From: an uncultured Lachnospiraceae bacterium
GTDB lineage: Bacteria; Bacillota; Clostridia; Lachnospirales; Lachnospiraceae
Reading direction: 5' to 3'
NCBI GenBank assembly: GCA_934351835.1
Contig: CAKRJP010000002.1
Coordinates: 62,001 to 126,000 of the forward strand
Length of the DNA stretch: 64,000 nt
Each line of letters begins with the position of its first letter. The stretch's first letter is position 1. Below, one piece after another: positions 25,030-33,855 of the stretch. The translations under genes were made by a program, and so were the position numbers. The notes under the pieces were generated by a model. That model did no database searches and had not been told where the DNA came from. It worked only from the letters and a program-made list of their open reading frames with translations.

Positions 25030-25920
25030 TTATTTGTCGTGCTCGTTCATCCACTTGAACAGCTCAACACAATAATCATCGTGTCTGTCTACGAACGTTG
25101 TATGTCTTGCATTCTCCCACAGGATCCACTTAGAATCCGGAATTTCATCTGCCATTGTCTTTGCAACTAAAGGTGAACACAAATCAGAGATACCACTCAT
25201 GATCAGTGATGGAACCTTGATCTCATGCAGTCTGTCTATGTACTCGAAATCTCTCAATGTTCCAGATGGTACGAACTCGTTCGGTCCCCATCCATACAGA
25301 TAAGCTTCTCCGCCTGATTTCTTTGGTCTTGTACAGCAATCCGGAAGATCCTCTCTCCAGTAGTTACAGTATCTGTCCATATAATTATCTACAGCTTTCA
25401 GATAAGCCTCTCCGGTAAAGTCATTGCGTTCCAGAGCATCATTGATTGCTGCCTGATCTTCTTCAGTCATCATTTTAATTCTGCGCATTCCTTCTTTTGC
25501 CCACAAGCTACTGCTTGGATGTCCAGAAGAAATAATAAATGATTTAACGCCTTCTGCTCCACGCTCAATTGCGTATGCAATCTGCATCATACCACCCCAG
25601 GACTGACCGATGATATGGCATTCTTTCAATCCAAGGTGCTCTCTCAATGCATCTAATTCATCCAACCAGAGATCCTGTGTCCACATCTCCGGATGTCCTT
25701 CCAGATAAGAGTTACCACAACCAATCTGGTCATACATAACGACCATACGATCATCATCGTCTGCAACATTGTCTAATACTTCAAAATAATTGTGAGTAGA
25801 TCCCGGTCCACCATGTAAACAAATCAATGGAGCTTTTCCATTGTCCTTCTGCTCTCCAACAATTCTGTAATATGTCTGGTATCCGTGGAAAGGCATATAT
25901 CCTTCTGTAATCTTTGCCAT
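25030..25920 (-). CDS. pip: Proline iminopeptidase-type alpha/beta hydrolase
   Basis: A 296-residue serine peptidase of family S33 that removes N-terminal proline. The oxyanion-hole motif HGGPGSTHNYF is near residue 35, the nucleophile Ser in IGQSWGGMM near 108, the Asp in MSGISDLCSP near 245 and the His in ENARHTTF near 273. The cap domain between about 145 and 225 is normal. GAGGAACTTAAA precedes the ATG. It lies 68 bases after pepP, so both proline-specific peptidases are probably on one transcript and feed peptide use. Confidence 0.92.
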   Translation of the reverse strand: MAKITEGYMPFHGYQTYYRIVGEQKDNGKAPLICLHGGPGSTHNYFEVLDNVADDDDRMVVMYDQIGCGNSYLEGHPEMWTQDLWLDELDALREHLGLKECHIIGQSWGGMMQIAYAIERGAEGVKSFIISSGHPSSSLWAKEGMRRIKMMTEEDQAAINDALERNDFTGEAYLKAVDNYMDRYCNYWREDLPDCCTRPKKSGGEAYLYGWGPNEFVPSGTLRDFEYIDRLHEIKVPSLIMSGISDLCSPLVAKTMADEIPDSKWILWENARHTTFVDRHDDYCVELFKWMNEHDK

Positions 25921-25988
25921 TTTAAGTTCCTCCTCATTAAATCCAATTTAAATTATTTTCATTATCCCTATTTAAAATTTCCTATTTT

Positions 25989-27779
25989 TTAGATAGCTCT
26001 TGTATACTCTTTGAGCCATTCTCTTTCTTCGTCAGTCAGATATGGACCAACCTTCTCATAACATGCTTTATGGTAATCATTCAGCCATTCTTTCTCTGAT
26101 CTTGTCAGTTCTTCCGGATCGATTCCATCCAGATCGATCGGTACAAAGTTCAGAGTCTCAAAATGCATAAACTGTCCATACTTATTCTTCTCACCATTGA
26201 CAGTCAGCAGGTTGTTCTCGATACGGATACCGAAATCACCTTCTTCATAAATTCCCGGTTCATCTGTGATCACCATGCCAGGCTCAAACTGATGATGCTC
26301 ATTCTTAGAAGGCACAATGTACCAACGGAATCCTGTCGGCGGCTCGTGGATACTTCCAAGATATCCAAATCCATGTCCTGTTCCACACTGGAAGTCCATA
26401 TTCAGATCCCAGATTGGCTGTCTTGCCAGTACATCCAGCGACCATCCGTGGTTTCCATAAAGGAAGTTTGCCGCACTCAGATGCTGCATTGCTCTATATA
26501 CAGCTGTATAATATTTCTTAAGTTCCGGTGTGATATGACCCAGTACAGTAGTTCTTGTGATATCTGTAGAACCTTCATAGTAACCACCGCCTGTATCACT
26601 AAGCAGCATACCGCCTTCTTTTAATACAACATCTGTCTCTTTAGATGGTGCATAATGCATCATTGCCGCATGCTCACCAAATGCCTGCAGAGGTTCGAAT
26701 GAATCACGGATATATCCTTCCTGCTCTGCTCGAAGTTCTGTCAATTTATCTGATGCTGAAAGCTCAGTGATTTCCATCTTATCGTAATTTTTCTTAACCC
26801 AGTAAATGAATTTCGTCAATGCAATGCTGTCTTTCAGTTCTGCATTCTTGATGTTCTCGATCTCAACATCATTCTTAATTGCCTTCATCAGGATCGTCGG
26901 ATTAGCACCCTCTACCACCTTACATGGAAGGCTCTTGTACAGAGCGTAATTCATCTTCATTGGATCGATCAGTGCAACTTCGTCAGCTCCGATATTCTTC
27001 GCATCCTCATAAATGTCATTGTATGGATGAATATTGACATTATTCTTTGCCATCTCTTCACGGATACGGTCATCCAGCTTACTGTCATCAATATACAGAT
27101 CTACGCTGTCTTTACGAACGATCACATAATCCAGAACTAATGGGAAAAAGTCAATATCATCACCTCTGAAATTCAGAAGCCATGCATTATCATCCAGAGA
27201 AGCAATCAAATGTACGGTTGCACCGTATTCTGCCATCTTTTCACGAACTCTTTTAAGCTTAGATGCAACATTCTCACCGGTGTACTTATCTTCCAGGAAG
27301 AAACATGGTTTCTTAGAAAGAGACGGGCGATCCTCCCAAATCTGGTCGATCAGATCTACTTCATATTCGATTGTAATATTCTTTGCCCCAAGTACCTCTT
27401 CATATTCCTGTCCTTCGCCCATAGAAAGAACACGACCGTCAAATGCGACTTTACCGCCTTCCGGGATCTTCTCTGCCAGCCACTCTGTAGTAGATGGTGT
27501 ATCGTCAACGAACATTTTCATCAAACGGACACCACTACCTTCCATCTCTGTCAGTGCCTGTGTAAAATATCTTCCGTCGGTCCACAGACCTGCATCATCT
27601 TTGGCGATTACGGCTGTTCCGTAAGAACCACTGAATCCGGTAATGAATTTTCTTGCCTTGAAATGCTCCCCTACATATTCGCTCTGATGGAAATCTGCAG
27701 TCGGCACAACATATGCGTCGATATTCTGCTCTGCCATCAGTTCGCGAAGCTTTTCAATACGCTTTGCTACTTCTGTCAT
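25989..27779 (-). CDS. pepP: Xaa-Pro aminopeptidase (aminopeptidase P), three-domain form
   Basis: A 596-residue metallopeptidase that frees the first residue ahead of proline. Two creatinase-like N domains (about 1-300) precede the pita-bread domain. Metal ligands are the two Asp in LLSDTGGGYYEGSTDITRT, the His in GTGHGFGYLG and the two Glu in DEPGIYEEGDFGIRIEN. The double N domain is the long form found in eukaryotic cytosolic enzymes and many gut Firmicutes. I start at MTEVAKRIEKL, which has AAGGAGG eight bases upstream, not the ATG at 27839 that would include that site. Confidence 0.94.
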   Translation of the reverse strand: MTEVAKRIEKLRELMAEQNIDAYVVPTADFHQSEYVGEHFKARKFITGFSGSYGTAVIAKDDAGLWTDGRYFTQALTEMEGSGVRLMKMFVDDTPSTTEWLAEKIPEGGKVAFDGRVLSMGEGQEYEEVLGAKNITIEYEVDLIDQIWEDRPSLSKKPCFFLEDKYTGENVASKLKRVREKMAEYGATVHLIASLDDNAWLLNFRGDDIDFFPLVLDYVIVRKDSVDLYIDDSKLDDRIREEMAKNNVNIHPYNDIYEDAKNIGADEVALIDPMKMNYALYKSLPCKVVEGANPTILMKAIKNDVEIENIKNAELKDSIALTKFIYWVKKNYDKMEITELSASDKLTELRAEQEGYIRDSFEPLQAFGEHAAMMHYAPSKETDVVLKEGGMLLSDTGGGYYEGSTDITRTTVLGHITPELKKYYTAVYRAMQHLSAANFLYGNHGWSLDVLARQPIWDLNMDFQCGTGHGFGYLGSIHEPPTGFRWYIVPSKNEHHQFEPGMVITDEPGIYEEGDFGIRIENNLLTVNGEKNKYGQFMHFETLNFVPIDLDGIDPEELTRSEKEWLNDYHKACYEKVGPYLTDEEREWLKEYTRAI

Positions 27780-27894
27780 TTTATTATCCTCCTTGGTTAT
27801 GCAGCCCAGTTTTCTTCCTCCGGCAAACCAAAACCTCACGTGTCCCCAATCACCGGTCTTTTGTAAATAGACTACATTCTAATACCTAGTTAAA

Positions 27895-27922
27895 AGTATA
27901 ACACTTTAAAAAAATATTGCAA
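27895..27922 (-). promoter_or_regulatory. Promoter for pepP-pip
   Basis: Minus strand -35 TTGCAA (27917-27922), 16-base spacer, -10 TATACT (27895-27900), giving a leader of about 110 bases. Confidence 0.65.
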
Positions 27923-27929
27923 CCTATAA

Positions 27930-28390
27930 AGTGGTCATTTTATCTAAAATTAATAGTTTGTTTTCTGGGATAATCATCAGAAATGTCAACGACCACGTTC
28001 GGACACCATCTATGATTGTTAAGTTATTATACAATTGGTGGTTTTCGACAGCATCATAGAAATCGAGATTGAGATTATCTTTAACCTGCTACTAAGGCAG
28101 ATTAGGTATTTTCACCCATTAGAAATGTGCGCCGCTAGGCGCACTCTAGAAAAGCTCCGGTCTCCCGAAGCCTCTTATCATTAAAACATTAAATATTCTT
28201 GTCTGTACTGAAGCATTTATTTATTATTTATCCTAAGCTCAAATGTTTTCACTAACTAGTTGATTATATTCAACATATCAAATACTCCGCTACATATTTA
28301 AGAACCTATTTTTGTAGGAAGTCTTTTCACTTGAATATATCCCAAATCTTGCAAAGTTATGAAATAAATCGGGATATAATTGGGCTATTT
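27930..28390. other. Gene-free structured interval, possible degenerate IS200/IS605-type right end
   Basis: Between the pepP promoter and repeat copy B there is no coding frame I can support. On the plus strand, 28085-28105 can form a small CTGC/GCAG hairpin. A perfect 7-bp GC stem follows (28127-28133 with 28138-28144, GCTA loop) flanked by TAGA/TCTA. Then comes GCTCCGG-TCTC-CCGAAGC (28154-28171). A run of strong hairpins ending this way resembles the 3' end and guide-RNA scaffold of TnpB-type transposons; no tnpB or tnpA remains. From 28190 to 28390 I see only AT-rich sequence with one weak ATATCCC/GGGATAT dyad. The transposon reading is a guess. Confidence 0.25.
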
Positions 28391-28392
28391 TC

Positions 28393-28438
28393 GCCAATCG
28401 CCAAGGCCCCGGGCAAGCCCGGACTTTGGCTCATTGCC
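28393..28438. repeat. 46-bp intergenic hairpin repeat, copy B
   Basis: Second copy of the element at 17905-17950, same orientation, 37 of 46 identical. Changes in the inner stem keep pairing (CTGGG/CCCGG versus CCGGG/CCCGG on the minus strand). Like copy A it lies directly downstream of a minus-strand terminator, here that of rpmF. Confidence 0.7.
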
Positions 28439-28439
28439 A

Positions 28440-28476
28440 TACAAATAAGGGGTCAAGCCATAAGGCTCAACCCCTT
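28440..28476 (-). terminator. Terminator after rpmF
   Basis: 13-bp stem (28447-28459 with 28464-28476), UUAU loop, two adjacent G-U pairs that exist only in minus-strand RNA, then UUAUUUGUAU. It closes the pta-ackA-yceD-rpmF run. Confidence 0.87.
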
Positions 28477-28498
28477 GATTTTTCATCATTTGTCAGAA

Positions 28499-28678
28499 TT
28501 ACTCAACTGTAATGATTTCTTTTTTGTTGTAAGAACCACAAGCCTTGCAAACTCTATGAGGCATCATTAACTCACCACATTTGCTGCATTTTACAAGGTT
28601 TGGAGCGCTCATTTTCCAATTAGCTCTTCTTTTATCTCTTCTTGCTTTTGAAGATTTATTCTTTGGACAAATTGACAT
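28499..28678 (-). CDS. rpmF: 50S ribosomal protein L32
   Basis: A 59-residue basic ribosomal protein. It starts MSICPKNKSSKARRDKRRAN and has a zinc knuckle of four cysteines, CSKCG near residues 31-35 and CKACG near 44-48, so this is the zinc-binding (C+) form. A ribosome site GGAGGTGTAACCT precedes the ATG. It is four bases from the yceD stop, the near-universal yceD-rpmF pairing. Confidence 0.97.
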   Translation of the reverse strand: MSICPKNKSSKARRDKRRANWKMSAPNLVKCSKCGELMMPHRVCKACGSYNKKEIITVE

Positions 28679-28681
28679 AGG

Positions 28682-29212
28682 TTACACCTCCTTAAAATTC
28701 TTAAATACATCGCGGATAACTGACATTCTCGGGTCAAGTCCTGTATCTTCACAGTCACAGGTTCCCTTATTTAGGTTCTGACCACATACATGGCAAATTC
28801 CTTTACAGTCTTCGCTACACAGAATTTTCGCCGGCCACCCTACTATCACCTCGTTGCAGATTAGTTTATCCACATCAAGCGTATATCCTTGAATATAATT
28901 CGCTTCATCAAATTCATCTGACTCCGCATCTTCTTCTGATTCAGACAATTTCACTTTCTGGAGACATCTGATCTCGAAATCCGTTGTCACAGGCTCTAAG
29001 CATCTGTCACAGGGAATCTCAAGTGCCAAGTCACACTCTGCTCCGACTTCAAGCTGTCTGTCACCGATATATCTCACGGTCACATGTACATTACTCTTTG
29101 ACGTCACAGGATATGCACCATACGGTCCACTAAATGCATCCAGCGTACAAGCAACTGTCTCATCAATCGACTTGTGCGGCTCAGATAAAACATTGGATAG
29201 GTCTATTAACAT
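28682..29212 (-). CDS. DUF177/YceD-family protein
   Basis: A 176-residue protein of the YceD/Duf177 family, linked in other bacteria and plastids to 23S rRNA and L32 accumulation. It has the family CDRCLEPV motif near the middle, an acidic stretch (SESEEDAESDEFDEAN) and a C-terminal zinc-type cluster CSEDCKGICHVCG. I start at MLIDLSN, because GGAG lies seven bases upstream and inside the six codons of a longer frame. It sits between ackA and rpmF. Function in rRNA maturation is by family analogy. Confidence 0.9.
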   Translation of the reverse strand: MLIDLSNVLSEPHKSIDETVACTLDAFSGPYGAYPVTSKSNVHVTVRYIGDRQLEVGAECDLALEIPCDRCLEPVTTDFEIRCLQKVKLSESEEDAESDEFDEANYIQGYTLDVDKLICNEVIVGWPAKILCSEDCKGICHVCGQNLNKGTCDCEDTGLDPRMSVIRDVFKNFKEV

Positions 29213-29303
29213 ATAGTCACTCCTATTCACACCTTAACTATTATATCATGCAAATATTTTTTGTCAACACAAAAATCGACTTTTTTGACGACAGTTCTTC
29301 TAC

Positions 29304-30494
29304 TTATACAAGTGCTACTGTATCACGAGCAATTGCAAGTTCCTCATTTGTAGGAATTACCATTACTTTTACTTTTGAATCAGGTGTTGAAATTGTAATT
29401 TCTTCTCCACGTGCAGCATTTGCTTTTTCATCTAATTCGATTCCAAGGTAACCAAGATAGCTCATGACAGAGGCTCTTACATTTGCATCATTCTCGCCGA
29501 TACCTGCTGTAAATGCGATCACATCTACTCCGTTCATAGCTGCTACATAGCTTCCTACATATTTAGCTACTCTGTATGCAAATACTTCTAATGCGATCTT
29601 AGCCGGTACATTTCCCTCTTCTGCAGCTGTTCCGAGATCACGGAAATCACTGGATAAGTTGTTTGATAAGCCAAACACACCAGATTTCTTATTCACAACA
29701 TTCATAAGACCTGCAATATCTAATCCTTCTTTTTTAGCGATGAACTCCAAGATTGCCGGATCGATATCTCCGGAACGTGTTCCCATTACGAGACCTTCCA
29801 GTGGTGTAAGTCCCATAGATGTATCTACAGACTCTCCGTTCAGTACAGCACATACGCTGGCACCATTTCCAAGGTGGCATACGATTGTCTTAAGATCATC
29901 GTATGGTTTTCCTGCTAACTCAGCTGCTCTCTTAGATACAAAGCTATGGCTTGTACCATGGAAACCGTAACGTCTTACTTTATATTTGTCATAATACTCA
30001 TATGGAAGTCCGTACATATATGCTTTTTCAGGCATTGTCTGGTGGAAGGCAGTATCGAATACGGCTACCATAGGTGTTCCCGGCATCAGTGTTTCACATG
30101 CATTAATACCAATTAAGTTTGCAGGATTGTGAAGTGGTGCAAGATCATTACACTCTTCGATTGCTGCTTTTACTTCGTCTGTGATCACTACAGATTTTGT
30201 AAATTTCTCTCCACCATGTACGACACGGTGTCCAACTGCTCCGATTTCATCTAAGCTCTTAACTACACCAGTCTTGTCATTTGTCAATGCGTCGATAACA
30301 AACTGGATTGCCTCTGTGTGTGTAGGCATTGCTTTGTCAGAGATTTCTTTTTCTCCGCCTGCCGGCTGATAAGTAAGTCTTCCATCGATTCCGATTCTCT
30401 CGCAAAGTCCTTTTGCAAGAACTTTCTCTGATTCAGAATTGATGAGCTGAAACTTTAATGATGAGCTTCCGCAGTTAATTACTAATACATTCAT
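29304..30494 (-). CDS. ackA: Acetate kinase
   Basis: A 396-residue kinase that makes ATP and acetate from acetyl phosphate, the main energy step of acetate fermentation. Family motifs are present: VLVINCGSSSLKFQL at the start, HRVVHGGEKF near 90, the catalytic Asp/Arg region in FDTAFHQTMP and GFHGTSH, the phosphate loop HLGNGASV near 207 and FTAGIGEN near 328. Length and domain order are normal. It follows pta by 57 bases. Confidence 0.98.
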   Translation of the reverse strand: MNVLVINCGSSSLKFQLINSESEKVLAKGLCERIGIDGRLTYQPAGGEKEISDKAMPTHTEAIQFVIDALTNDKTGVVKSLDEIGAVGHRVVHGGEKFTKSVVITDEVKAAIEECNDLAPLHNPANLIGINACETLMPGTPMVAVFDTAFHQTMPEKAYMYGLPYEYYDKYKVRRYGFHGTSHSFVSKRAAELAGKPYDDLKTIVCHLGNGASVCAVLNGESVDTSMGLTPLEGLVMGTRSGDIDPAILEFIAKKEGLDIAGLMNVVNKKSGVFGLSNNLSSDFRDLGTAAEEGNVPAKIALEVFAYRVAKYVGSYVAAMNGVDVIAFTAGIGENDANVRASVMSYLGYLGIELDEKANAARGEEITISTPDSKVKVMVIPTNEELAIARDTVALV

Positions 30495-30551
30495 ATAATA
30501 ATACCTCTCTCTTTTCTTTTTTAACCCCTTTAATTATTCTTCATAAGTAAA

Positions 30552-31556
30552 TTAGTTATCCTGAGCCATAGCCTGTACTGCCGTAATAGCTACAACACCT
30601 TCGATATCTTTAGCACTACATCCACGAGATAAGTCATTGACCGGTGCTGCAATTCCCTGTGTTAACGGGCCATAAGCCTCTGCCTTTGCAAGTCTCTGAA
30701 CTAATTTGTATCCGATATTTCCAGCATCAAGGTCTGGGAAGATCAGTACATTTGCCTTACCTGCCACCGGGCTGCCTGGTGCTTTTGACTGTCCTACGGA
30801 AGGAACGATTGCTGCATCTAACTGGAATTCCCCATCGATCAGAAGTCCTTCCGGTGCGTTCTCTTTTGCGATCTTTGTAGCCTCTACTACTTTGTCTACA
30901 TCAGCGTGCTTAGCACTTCCCTTTGTAGAGTGTGAAAGTAATGCTACTACCGGCTCCTCGCCTGTCAGAAGTTTAAATGAATCTGCGGAAGAAAGTGCGA
31001 TTGCTGCTAACTTCTCCGGATCCGGGTTCTGCTCAAGTCCTGAATCACCGAATAAGAATGTTCCGTTTGCTCCCATATCACAATCCGGAACAACCATGAT
31101 AAAGAATGCTGAAACTAACTTTGTTCCAGGTTTTGTCTTCAGAATCTGAAGGCAAGGTCTTAATGTATCTGCTGTTGAATGGCAAGCTCCTGATACCATA
31201 CCGTCAGCATCTTTCATCTTAACCATCATAACACCATAATAAAGATAATTTGTCAGAAGGAGTTCTCTTGCCTGTTCTTCTGTCATACCTTTCTTAGAAC
31301 GAAGCTCTACCAATTTTGCGATATAACTGTCAGTCTTCTCATATGTAGCAGGATCAATAATCGTAGCGCCACTGATATCAAAGTTTCCTTTGTTCTTAGC
31401 AACTTCTTCTTCGCTTCCGATAAGGATCAGATTTGCAGTCCCTTCTCTTAAAATAGCCTCTGCTGCTTCATAAGTTCTTGCATCTTCTGTCTCCGGAAGT
31501 ACAATTGTCTTTTTGCATGTCTTTGCTTTTTCTTTAATTTGATCTATAAATCCCAT
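30552..31556 (-). CDS. pta: Phosphate acetyltransferase
   Basis: A 334-residue enzyme converting acetyl-CoA and phosphate to acetyl phosphate. It is the short, single-domain form. Motifs include VLPETEDARTYEAAE, DADGMVSGACHSTADTLRP, KPGTKLVSAFFIMV, LLSHSTKGSAKH and NVLIFPDLDAGNIGYKL followed by GPLTQGIAAPVNDLSRG at the C terminus. AAAGGAG precedes the ATG. With its own promoter it leads pta-ackA-yceD-rpmF, joining acetate formation to ribosomal genes. Confidence 0.98.
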   Translation of the reverse strand: MGFIDQIKEKAKTCKKTIVLPETEDARTYEAAEAILREGTANLILIGSEEEVAKNKGNFDISGATIIDPATYEKTDSYIAKLVELRSKKGMTEEQARELLLTNYLYYGVMMVKMKDADGMVSGACHSTADTLRPCLQILKTKPGTKLVSAFFIMVVPDCDMGANGTFLFGDSGLEQNPDPEKLAAIALSSADSFKLLTGEEPVVALLSHSTKGSAKHADVDKVVEATKIAKENAPEGLLIDGEFQLDAAIVPSVGQSKAPGSPVAGKANVLIFPDLDAGNIGYKLVQRLAKAEAYGPLTQGIAAPVNDLSRGCSAKDIEGVVAITAVQAMAQDN

Positions 31557-31605
31557 GATTAATAGACTCCTTTCTATACACTATTCTGTAGTTTTCAATA
31601 TTTTT

Positions 31606-31634
31606 ATTATAATACAAAGGTTCTTTACCGACAA
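31606..31634 (-). promoter_or_regulatory. Promoter for pta-ackA
   Basis: Minus strand -35 TTGTCG (31629-31634), 17-base spacer, consensus -10 TATAAT (31606-31611), about 50 bases before pta. Confidence 0.72.
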
Positions 31635-31695
31635 GGCTTGTTCTTTCATTCTTATGTGTAAAATTGCGTACAATCGACAATCTTTTCACATAAAA

Positions 31696-32979
31696 TTAAA
31701 TACGCACAATCTGCTTTCTGTATTCACTATTGTATTCTGTACCAAATTTCTCCGTAATTACACTTTCGTATAAGTTCGATGCGAAAATCTCCTGCTGTAA
31801 CATCCTTTTGCCATATTCATCCAGAGCATCTTCCGCTCTGGCGAGTTTTGTCAATATCGGGACTTTCGCTTCATGTTTCATGACACTTAAGATTTCTTTT
31901 GCATCTTTCCGGAATCCAAGTATTCTTGCATAAAAACAATCGCCCGCACCCTTATATTCTTCCATCTCCTGACTCGTGATTTTTAAGAGCACATGCAGGA
32001 GACTTCTGCTGATTCTTGTATAAGTCATTTCTCTTGTCTTTATTTTTTCGCAGAAACCGCTGATACTCCGATATTCTTCCTGCCGATTCAAAATCCGCCC
32101 TGCTAAATCTCCCGAAAGATCTGCATACCTTTCCAGACTTTCACGGTTCTCTGTCAGCAGACGATATTTCAACAGTAGCGAGAAATCATCCAGAATAACC
32201 GGATATTTTTTCTGATAGTATTCCTCATAAATTTCCATAGTACAATCCGGCACATGTCCACGGATTTTCTCATAATCTCCTGTATCGAAGATGCTCTTCC
32301 GGATTGCCGAAGCAGAGCTGATCTCTTCGTCAGATTCTGATATTTTCAAATCCATATCATGATATCCCGAAGTAATCCTCTGGATTGTATAGGCTTTCAT
32401 GTTACTATTTCTTTTTCTTATTGCTTTGAGATATTCAATTCCCAGGATATTATTAGGATTTTTCAGGATTTCTTCATATTCTTTAAGATCAACTTTCTGT
32501 TCTGGATTCTTCGTTTCTTTGCTTTGCCAATATTCTAAAAGAGCCTGTTCTCTCGCTGCCGGAAAATTTTTTCCCTGTTTCAGATAATATTGCAATCTTT
32601 CACAGTAAATATCCGGTTCATCATTTAATGCTTCTGCAATTTCTTCCAAGCTTTCAATGTTACCACACTCACTGCCAAAGCAAACTGAATCCACACACCC
32701 CAAAGAATCTAACAGTGCGATTGCTCCTCTCGCAAAATATTCCGCACTTCCCGTTGCATAACAAACAGGCAGCTCTAAAACAACGGAAGCCCCCGCTTCT
32801 AAAGCTGCCTGTGCGCGCAGATACTTCGGCATCACTGCCGGTTCCCCACGCTGTACATAATCTCCGCTCATCACAACGACCACTGCATCTGCCCCTGTCA
32901 GCTCTTTTGCTTTCTTAAGGTGATAAAGATGTCCGTTGTGAAATGGATTATATTCAGTTATCAGACCTGTAATTTTCAT
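31696..32979 (-). CDS. tmcAL: tRNA(Met) cytidine acetate ligase (TmcAL/YlbM family)
   Basis: A 427-residue nucleotidyltransferase-fold protein. It opens with GLITEYNPFHNGHLYHL, the HxGH-type ATP site, followed by VVVMSGDYVQRGEPA and ELPVCYATGSAEYFA; SSASAIRKS near 235 completes the active site. In Bacillus the family makes N4-acetylcytidine at the wobble position of elongator tRNA-Met with acetate and ATP. It follows degV by six bases and precedes pta-ackA, a convenient place for an acetate-using enzyme; that link is only suggestive. Confidence 0.92.
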   Translation of the reverse strand: MKITGLITEYNPFHNGHLYHLKKAKELTGADAVVVVMSGDYVQRGEPAVMPKYLRAQAALEAGASVVLELPVCYATGSAEYFARGAIALLDSLGCVDSVCFGSECGNIESLEEIAEALNDEPDIYCERLQYYLKQGKNFPAAREQALLEYWQSKETKNPEQKVDLKEYEEILKNPNNILGIEYLKAIRKRNSNMKAYTIQRITSGYHDMDLKISESDEEISSASAIRKSIFDTGDYEKIRGHVPDCTMEIYEEYYQKKYPVILDDFSLLLKYRLLTENRESLERYADLSGDLAGRILNRQEEYRSISGFCEKIKTREMTYTRISRSLLHVLLKITSQEMEEYKGAGDCFYARILGFRKDAKEILSVMKHEAKVPILTKLARAEDALDEYGKRMLQQEIFASNLYESVITEKFGTEYNSEYRKQIVRI

Positions 32980-32985
32980 ATATGC

Positions 32986-33843
32986 CTAATACTCAACCTT
33001 CTTAATACATGTAACCGCCTTTGCACCCGGTCCGATATGGCATGCCACACTGAGAGAAAGTTTGTCCATATGAACCTCATATCCCGGGAACTTCTGCATA
33101 ATTTCCTGCTTCCACTCCTCAGCCTCTTCTTCGGAGCATGTATATGCTCCATGGATATACACATCTTTCCCTGCGAAACGTTCCTCTTTATCTTTCGCAA
33201 CGGCATTCAGCATAGTCTTCTTCGCAGCTTTCCAGCCTCTGACTTTTGCAAATGCATCCAGTTTTTCCCCCTGAATCTGAAGCACTGGCTTGATATTTAA
33301 CATTGCTCCGAGCGCTGCTCCTGCTGATGTTACACGTCCACCTTTTTTCAAATATTTCAAGGTATCTACTGTAATGTAAATGCTTGCTTCTAACTTTTCT
33401 CTCATCAAAACATTATAAATCTCTGATGCGCTCATTCCTTTTTCAGCCATTTCTATCGCATCCATGACAGACCGACGCTGTGTAACAGAGATTCTCTGAT
33501 TATCTACTACAAACACTTTGCCCTCGTAATCCTGTGCCAGCATCATGGCTGTCTGACAGGATCCACTCAATCCGCTCGACATTGGAATATAGATAATCTC
33601 ATCGTATTCTTCTAAAAGTTCTTCCCAGAGATCTACAATATCACCCGGTGAAGGCTGTGATGTAGAAATATCTGCATCCTCCCCCAGACTATGATAGAAT
33701 TCTTCCTGCGTCAATGTAATATCTTCAAAATATAATTCGCCATTAATATAAAATGGCATCGGTACTACACGGATACCAAGCTCTTTTGCCTGGGATTGTG
33801 TAATCCCACTGTTACTGTCGGTTACTACCGCTATCTTTCCCAT
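32986..33843 (-). CDS. DegV-family fatty-acid-binding protein
   Basis: A 285-residue two-domain protein. The family start IAVVTDSNSGIT is at residues 4-15, STSQPSPGD near 58 and SSGLSGSCQTA near 88 form the lipid-binding pocket, and KGGRVTSAGAALGAMLNIKPVL near 163-185 is the C-terminal signature. Relatives (FakB) present fatty acids to the FakA kinase. No fakA is in the window. It ends six bases before tmcAL and starts after UPF0210 with GAGG before the ATG. Confidence 0.92.
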   Translation of the reverse strand: MGKIAVVTDSNSGITQSQAKELGIRVVPMPFYINGELYFEDITLTQEEFYHSLGEDADISTSQPSPGDIVDLWEELLEEYDEIIYIPMSSGLSGSCQTAMMLAQDYEGKVFVVDNQRISVTQRRSVMDAIEMAEKGMSASEIYNVLMREKLEASIYITVDTLKYLKKGGRVTSAGAALGAMLNIKPVLQIQGEKLDAFAKVRGWKAAKKTMLNAVAKDKEERFAGKDVYIHGAYTCSEEEAEEWKQEIMQKFPGYEVHMDKLSLSVACHIGPGAKAVTCIKKVEY

Positions 33844-33855
33844 TAATAAACCTCA

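Noticed and set aside
27210..27866. A 218-codon plus-strand frame opposite pepP
   Set aside because: It lies antisense to a well-supported aminopeptidase, has no ribosome site, no family motif and odd Cys/His/Phe-rich composition typical of mirror frames.
28331..28570. A plus-strand frame of 79 codons over repeat copy B and rpmF
   Set aside because: It runs through the repeat, the rpmF terminator and the L32 gene on the opposite strand; no ribosome site.
31640..31700. Terminator between tmcAL and pta
   Set aside because: A TATGTG/CACATA dyad is present but the loop is long and the stem weak, with no proper U tail.
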